Assembly (NCBI GenBank): GCA_964501715.1
Contig: CAZCTR010000001.1
Span: forward strand, 124,001-188,000
Direction: 5' to 3'
Source of the DNA: M55B118 sp964501715
Lineage (GTDB): Bacteria; Bacillota_I; Bacilli_A; Izemoplasmatales; Izemoplasmataceae
DNA: 64,000 bases
The translations under genes were made by a program, and so were the position numbers. Positions 60,471 through 64,000 of this stretch are shown here, in pieces (position 1 is the stretch's first letter; every line of letters starts with the position of its first letter). The notes under the pieces are model-generated. The model was not told the origin of the DNA and searched no databases. It was given only the letters and a program-made list of their open reading frames with translations.

Positions 60471-61506
60471 AATTGCGTGTTTTTCCTGCGAGCCTCTTTT
60501 TCCGCATCTCGATGGGCGGATGGGTGTTGTACAGGAGGGACTGAAGCGGTGACCTGTGCGATTCTTCTTGCCTTTTCAGCTTTGAAAGCGCACTTTGAAG
60601 GGCTTCTCCCCTACCGACTTTCTTGGCGTACGCATCCGCGTCAAACTCCTGATGCTGCATGATCAGAGCGATGACGACACGGAAAAAGGTCCCCAAGAGA
60701 AACCAGGAAGTGAAAAGCGCTGTATAGGCTTCCAAAGCGGACATGTAGAGATGTCCAAAAACCCAAAGGCCGCTGATGATGAACATTGCCAGGGCGATGA
60801 AAACGACGAGAAGCCTCACAAGGATGTGTTTATGGCGGATGTGTCCGACCTCATGTGCGATGATGCCCTCGATCTCTTCAGGACGCATCGATTTCAACAT
60901 GGCTTTTGACAGATAAAGCCGTCTAGGGGCGAAAAGGCCTACAACCATGGCGTTTTTCATATTGCCCATGGATTTGATGTCCAACATGTGCGCCCTATCT
61001 TGAAACGCCAGCCCGCCCAAAAAAGATGCGTCATCCATCCTGTGAAGGTAAGGCACGACTCTCGCAAACCTCTCGATGAAAAGGGCATGCAAACGGTCAA
61101 AAAGAATGACGAAAACAAAAAGACTGGCCCCGATCATGATACTCAGAAGCCAAGGTTCCATCACTGTGAAGAAAAGTGTCGCTGCAATAAAAATCACGAT
61201 GAACATCACGACAGTCCAAATGATACGTTTCAACCCTTTCAACACACGGTTCGCTGTCTTTATCTCGATTAAGACAAATAGCACGAACAGGATTGCAAGT
61301 GCCCATGTGAAAACAAGAAAGTCCGTCAGACCAATCAATCTGACTCCCCAGACCAAAAAAGCCGCCATGAGGGCATGGCGGCGTAAAAGACGCTGCACCA
61401 CGAGGTTACTGCCGGCGTCCTTCTTGCATGTTTTCATTGAACGAAAGTCGAGAAAGTTCTCAAATAAAAGCACAAGGAACGTTAGCGTGAACAGCGTCCA
61501 AAGCAT
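60469..61506 (-). CDS. M48 family membrane metalloprotease (HtpX/Ste24-like)
   Basis: 345 residues. The zinc site HEVGH lies in EGIIAHEVGHIRHKH (about 213), with the third ligand Glu in HQEFDADAYAKK (about 288). Hydrophobic helices occupy about 1-20, 50-80, 90-130 and 230-285. The fold is Ste24/HtpX-like with an intracellular catalytic domain. Role: probably membrane protein quality control or peptide processing; the exact subgroup is unclear. It is 14 nt downstream of yjbQ and may share its transcript. Confidence 0.92.
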   Translation of the reverse strand: MLWTLFTLTFLVLLFENFLDFRSMKTCKKDAGSNLVVQRLLRRHALMAAFLVWGVRLIGLTDFLVFTWALAILFVLFVLIEIKTANRVLKGLKRIIWTVVMFIVIFIAATLFFTVMEPWLLSIMIGASLFVFVILFDRLHALFIERFARVVPYLHRMDDASFLGGLAFQDRAHMLDIKSMGNMKNAMVVGLFAPRRLYLSKAMLKSMRPEEIEGIIAHEVGHIRHKHILVRLLVVFIALAMFIISGLWVFGHLYMSALEAYTALFTSWFLLGTFFRVVIALIMQHQEFDADAYAKKVGRGEALQSALSKLKRQEESHRSPLQSLLYNTHPPIEMRKKRLAGKTRN

Positions 61507-61520
61507 GACAAAACCTCTTT

Positions 61521-61937
61521 CTAATCACCGATGATCTTGATCAGGACACGCTTGTCGCGCTTGCCGTCGAACTCGCCGTAGAAAATCTGTTCCCAAGGTC
61601 CGAAATCCAGTTTCCCCTTGGTGATCGCGACAAGTGCCTCACGGCCCATGAGCTGCCTTTTGATGTGCGCATCAGCATTGTCTTCAAATGTGTTGTGCTT
61701 GTACTGATCGTGCGGTTTCTCGGGCGCAACGCGTTCCAAGAAGGCTTCATAGTCCTGATGAAGTCCGGATTCGTCGTCATTGATGAATACGCTCGCGGTG
61801 ATGTGCATGGGGTTGACAAGGACGATGCCTTCCTCGATGCCGCTTTCTTCAAGCGCCTTTTCCACATCAGGGGTGATGTTGATGAAGGCCCGGCGGGTCT
61901 TCGTGTTGAAGGTGAGCACTTTTCGATGTGTCTTCAT
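61521..61937 (-). CDS. YjbQ family protein (UPF0047, thiamine-phosphate-synthase-like)
   Basis: 138 residues. LVNPMHITASVFINDDESGLHQDYEAFLE and the HNTFEDNADAHIKRQLMG segment with conserved His/Asp are the family hallmarks, ending in PWEQIFYGEFDGKRDKRVLIKIIG. YjbQ has weak promiscuous thiamine phosphate synthase activity; the biological substrate is not known. GGAGGAGGA precedes the ATG. Confidence 0.92.
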   Translation of the reverse strand: MKTHRKVLTFNTKTRRAFINITPDVEKALEESGIEEGIVLVNPMHITASVFINDDESGLHQDYEAFLERVAPEKPHDQYKHNTFEDNADAHIKRQLMGREALVAITKGKLDFGPWEQIFYGEFDGKRDKRVLIKIIGD

Positions 61938-61951
61938 GTGAATCCTCCTCC

Positions 61952-63205
61952 TTACTGAATGGTTTCCAGAATCGAAAGCAATGTGTTCGAATAGTGATAG
62001 GCCTCTTTATAGAGGCGGCGTTTCTCAAGCAGTTTCGTCAACAATGAAACGCCTTGTTTGAACTTGGGGAAATTACGTTCCGAAAGCGCATCGTCCGTGA
62101 AATCCTTGAGCATATCGAGATACACTTCGTCCTCACCGTTTTCAAGCCCGTGTATCATGAGTTTATAAAACCGTTCTTCCAACGTGGTCACAAATGGCGC
62201 GCCAGATGACTTGAACTTCTCGATTGTCTTTTTTGCCTCGGTGTCATGTTTCAGTTTGTAACACGAGAAAACCTTGCTCATATAATAGAAGGGCGAAGGG
62301 AATTCGAATGTGTCAAGGATTTTCAACGCTGCTTCATAGTCCTCGTCGAAGATATGATAGAGAGCCTTGTTTATATGTATGAAATAATAAAGGTCAAGAA
62401 CACCGTTCTTTTTGGCATAGGACTCGCTTTCCTTGAATGATTCGCGGAACTCATCAAATCTGAAAAGATAGATGTAGACTCTTTGCTTGACCGCCTTGGC
62501 CCGGTTGCTGCGGTTGAAATTGAGATTGTCCTCGAATAATTTCTGAGCTTTTTCGAGTGCTTCAATCGCATCGAAATAATGAAGGTAGTCCATGATCAGA
62601 ATCGTTCCTCTGGAATAATTCAAAATCCCACGGAAATGGTCATCACGGACTATTTCAAGCAGCCGTTCGGTGTGTTCCAAAGCTTCTTTTTGTTTGAACT
62701 GACGCTTGAGATAGATCGTCTTCATGACTTCGAACCATTCCCGCTTGGAAGGCTCATAGAAATCCTTCATCGCTTCACAGGCTTGATAGAAATGCTCCAT
62801 GAGGTCCTTTCTGTAACCCGTATGCACAACAACCATCAACATGATCAAGTGATAGTCCATGAAACATCTGGAATTCTCGTAAATGTCACGCTTTTGATAG
62901 AGGCTGTTGAAGATTTCTTTTGCTGATTCGTAATTCACGTAAAGAACCTGATAAAACAGTTCGTGGAAATTTTTGTAGAACGCCTCTTCATGAAATGGGT
63001 CCCGGTTGAATGCGACATCCAAAACCTCAAGCAATTGTTTCATTGCCGAGGTTTTTGTTTGAGTGGCGCCTTTCTCGATTCTGTGGATCTGTGTGTGGGA
63101 GAGTCCAGTCTTGCTGGAAAGGTCTCTCAAAGTGAGTGATTTTTGCTTGCGCGCGAGATATAGGCGCTTACCAAGCAACGATTCATCTGTCTTGGCCTGT
63201 TCCAT
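61952..63205 (-). CDS. XRE-type HTH regulator with TPR-like C-terminal domain (RRNPP-like)
   Basis: 417 residues. An N-terminal Cro/CI helix-turn-helix (about 10-68, LSSKTGLSHTQIHRIEKGATQ) is followed by about 340 residues of helical repeats with TPR character. These carry aromatic-rich helices such as FHELFYQVLYVNYESAKEIFNSLYQKRD. This is the architecture of Rgg/PlcR/PrgX-type regulators, which often respond to secreted peptides. No short signal-peptide gene is evident next to it, and the flanking genes (yjbQ, ldh) are housekeeping. Peptide sensing is therefore only a possibility. GGGGGTG lies before the ATG at 63205. Confidence 0.85.
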   Translation of the reverse strand: MEQAKTDESLLGKRLYLARKQKSLTLRDLSSKTGLSHTQIHRIEKGATQTKTSAMKQLLEVLDVAFNRDPFHEEAFYKNFHELFYQVLYVNYESAKEIFNSLYQKRDIYENSRCFMDYHLIMLMVVVHTGYRKDLMEHFYQACEAMKDFYEPSKREWFEVMKTIYLKRQFKQKEALEHTERLLEIVRDDHFRGILNYSRGTILIMDYLHYFDAIEALEKAQKLFEDNLNFNRSNRAKAVKQRVYIYLFRFDEFRESFKESESYAKKNGVLDLYYFIHINKALYHIFDEDYEAALKILDTFEFPSPFYYMSKVFSCYKLKHDTEAKKTIEKFKSSGAPFVTTLEERFYKLMIHGLENGEDEVYLDMLKDFTDDALSERNFPKFKQGVSLLTKLLEKRRLYKEAYHYSNTLLSILETIQ

Positions 63206-63265
63206 ATGGCACCCCCTTTGGTCACATACTATTATGCCACCTCAAGGCTTTGTGCGCAAGGTCTA

Positions 63266-64000
63266 TCATAAATACCCCATGTCTTCAAGATAAGCCTTCA
63301 GGATGCCGCTTGAATGCTGGAGTTGATGATCCTCTTCCGGACTGAGGGAGAGCTTCACTATATGATGGATCCCCTCCCTGTTGATCACGGCTGGTAGACC
63401 GATGTAAACTTGATCGCAGGCATATTCCCCTTCATTTAGAACTGATAAGGGAAGGATCCTGTTTTCATTGTTGAAAATCGCTGCGGTTATACGCACCAGC
63501 GACATGCCGATACCGTAATATGAAGCTTTCTTGCGTTTGATGATTTCCCCCGCAGCGTCACGGACCCTCTTTGCGATGTGCTCCATGTCATCGAAACGGA
63601 TGCTGTCCATGCTGTTGATCACATCACCTATCGGTTTTGCACCTATGTTCGCGTTCGACCAGCAAACGAATTCGCTGTCTCCGTGTTCACCTAAAATGTA
63701 GGCATGGACATTGCGTACATCAATCGAGATCTGTTTGCCGATTTCATAACGCAGCCTTGCCGTATCCAGACTTGTTCCGCTTCCGAAGATGCGGTTTTTC
63801 GGCAAGTTTGATTCTTTATATATGACATGGGTGAGTATATCGACCGGATTCGATGCGACAAGAACCAGCCCGTCAAATCCAGAAGCCATCAGGCTTTTCG
63901 TGATGCTTTTCATGATGGAGGCGTTTCTCTCCAAAAGCTCGAGGCGGGTCTCCCCTTTCTTTTGACTGACCCCAGCAGAGATCACCGCCAGGTCCGCATC
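63266..64000 (-). CDS. ldh: L-lactate dehydrogenase (5' end beyond window)
   Basis: The visible 244 residues begin inside the NAD domain (DADLAVISAGVSQKKGETR). The mobile loop Gln in SQKKGETR, where malate dehydrogenases have Arg, supports lactate specificity. The active-site His is in LGEHGDSEF and substrate Arg in the SLDTARLRYEIG segment; the C-terminal helix ends normally. Reaction: pyruvate + NADH to L-lactate + NAD+. The true start lies past base 64000; the GTG at 63985 is internal. The gene's leader and any cre site are outside the window. Confidence 0.95.
   Translation of the reverse strand, partial: DADLAVISAGVSQKKGETRLELLERNASIMKSITKSLMASGFDGLVLVASNPVDILTHVIYKESNLPKNRIFGSGTSLDTARLRYEIGKQISIDVRNVHAYILGEHGDSEFVCWSNANIGAKPIGDVINSMDSIRFDDMEHIAKRVRDAAGEIIKRKKASYYGIGMSLVRITAAIFNNENRILPLSVLNEGEYACDQVYIGLPAVINREGIHHIVKLSLSPEEDHQLQHSSGILKAYLEDMGYL

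Overview
The window looks like a low-copy, chromosomal core region from a Bacillota-type bacterium or a close relative such as a deep, non-parasitic Mollicutes lineage. The evidence is a PolC-type replicase, the DnaI and DnaB/DnaD primosome pair, AddA with an AddB-like partner, three T-box leaders, a CcpA-like regulator with matching cre-like operators, an L19 leader, and Bacillus-style small genes (ylbF, ylbG, khpA, a UPF0223 member). The gene order thrS - dnaI - dnaB - coaE - mutM - polA is also the Bacillus order, with other genes inserted. TGA is used as a stop and Trp is TGG, so the standard bacterial code applies and not the Mycoplasma code. Base composition is close to even. I cannot place the organism more exactly. 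There are no tRNA or rRNA genes, insertion sequences, prophage or CRISPR arrays that I can see. A run of exactly 100 N (43324-43423) is a scaffold gap.

Layout. 1-2.3 kb: end-truncated FtsX-type ABC exporter. 2.3-9.7 kb: addA, addB-like nuclease, a DUF975 membrane protein and rlmN, overlapping. 9.9-15.6 kb: ald, then a Phe T-box operon pheS - alpha/beta hydrolase - pheT. 15.7-20.7 kb: secreted/membrane protein, ANT(6)-like nucleotidyltransferase with a long leader, pepF, Bax-inhibitor-1 protein. 20.7-28 kb: polC, gmk-rpoZ, and divergent rqcH. 28-38.4 kb: Thr T-box operon (MazG-like, thrS), then a tightly overlapping replication/repair chain (dnaB-dnaI, coaE, mutM, nitroreductase, CDF transporter, polA). 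38.5-43.3 kb: acpP, coaX plus an ECF S component, M42 peptidase, trmB, pepV (cut by the gap). 43.4-45.8 kb: Zn/Cd-type P-ATPase and its ArsR repressor.

45.8-47.1 kb is the most unusual locus. A GEMM-I (cyclic-di-GMP type) riboswitch with a strong promoter and an overlapping terminator controls one gene. It encodes a prepilin-type N-terminus fused to five tandem aromatic-rich modules that resemble chitin-binding CBM5/12 repeats. This looks like a second-messenger-controlled, surface-attached polysaccharide adhesin. 47.1-54.8 kb: tyrS with a Tyr T-box, the CcpA-like gene, rplS with an L19 leader, trmD-rimM, NatAB-like ABC transporter, khpA-rpsP, ylbG-ylbF. 55-57.7 kb: a thioredoxin/CcdA membrane fusion, a small unknown protein and a cysteine desulfurase in one operon. 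57.7-64 kb: UPF0223 protein and pfkA, def, gpx, M48 protease, yjbQ, an XRE/TPR regulator, and truncated ldh.

A regulatory theme runs through the window. Three cre-like operators sit at ald (over the predicted start site), at the CcpA-like gene itself (over the -35), and at pfkA (about 56 bp upstream of the predicted start site). These positions suggest repression, autorepression and activation respectively.
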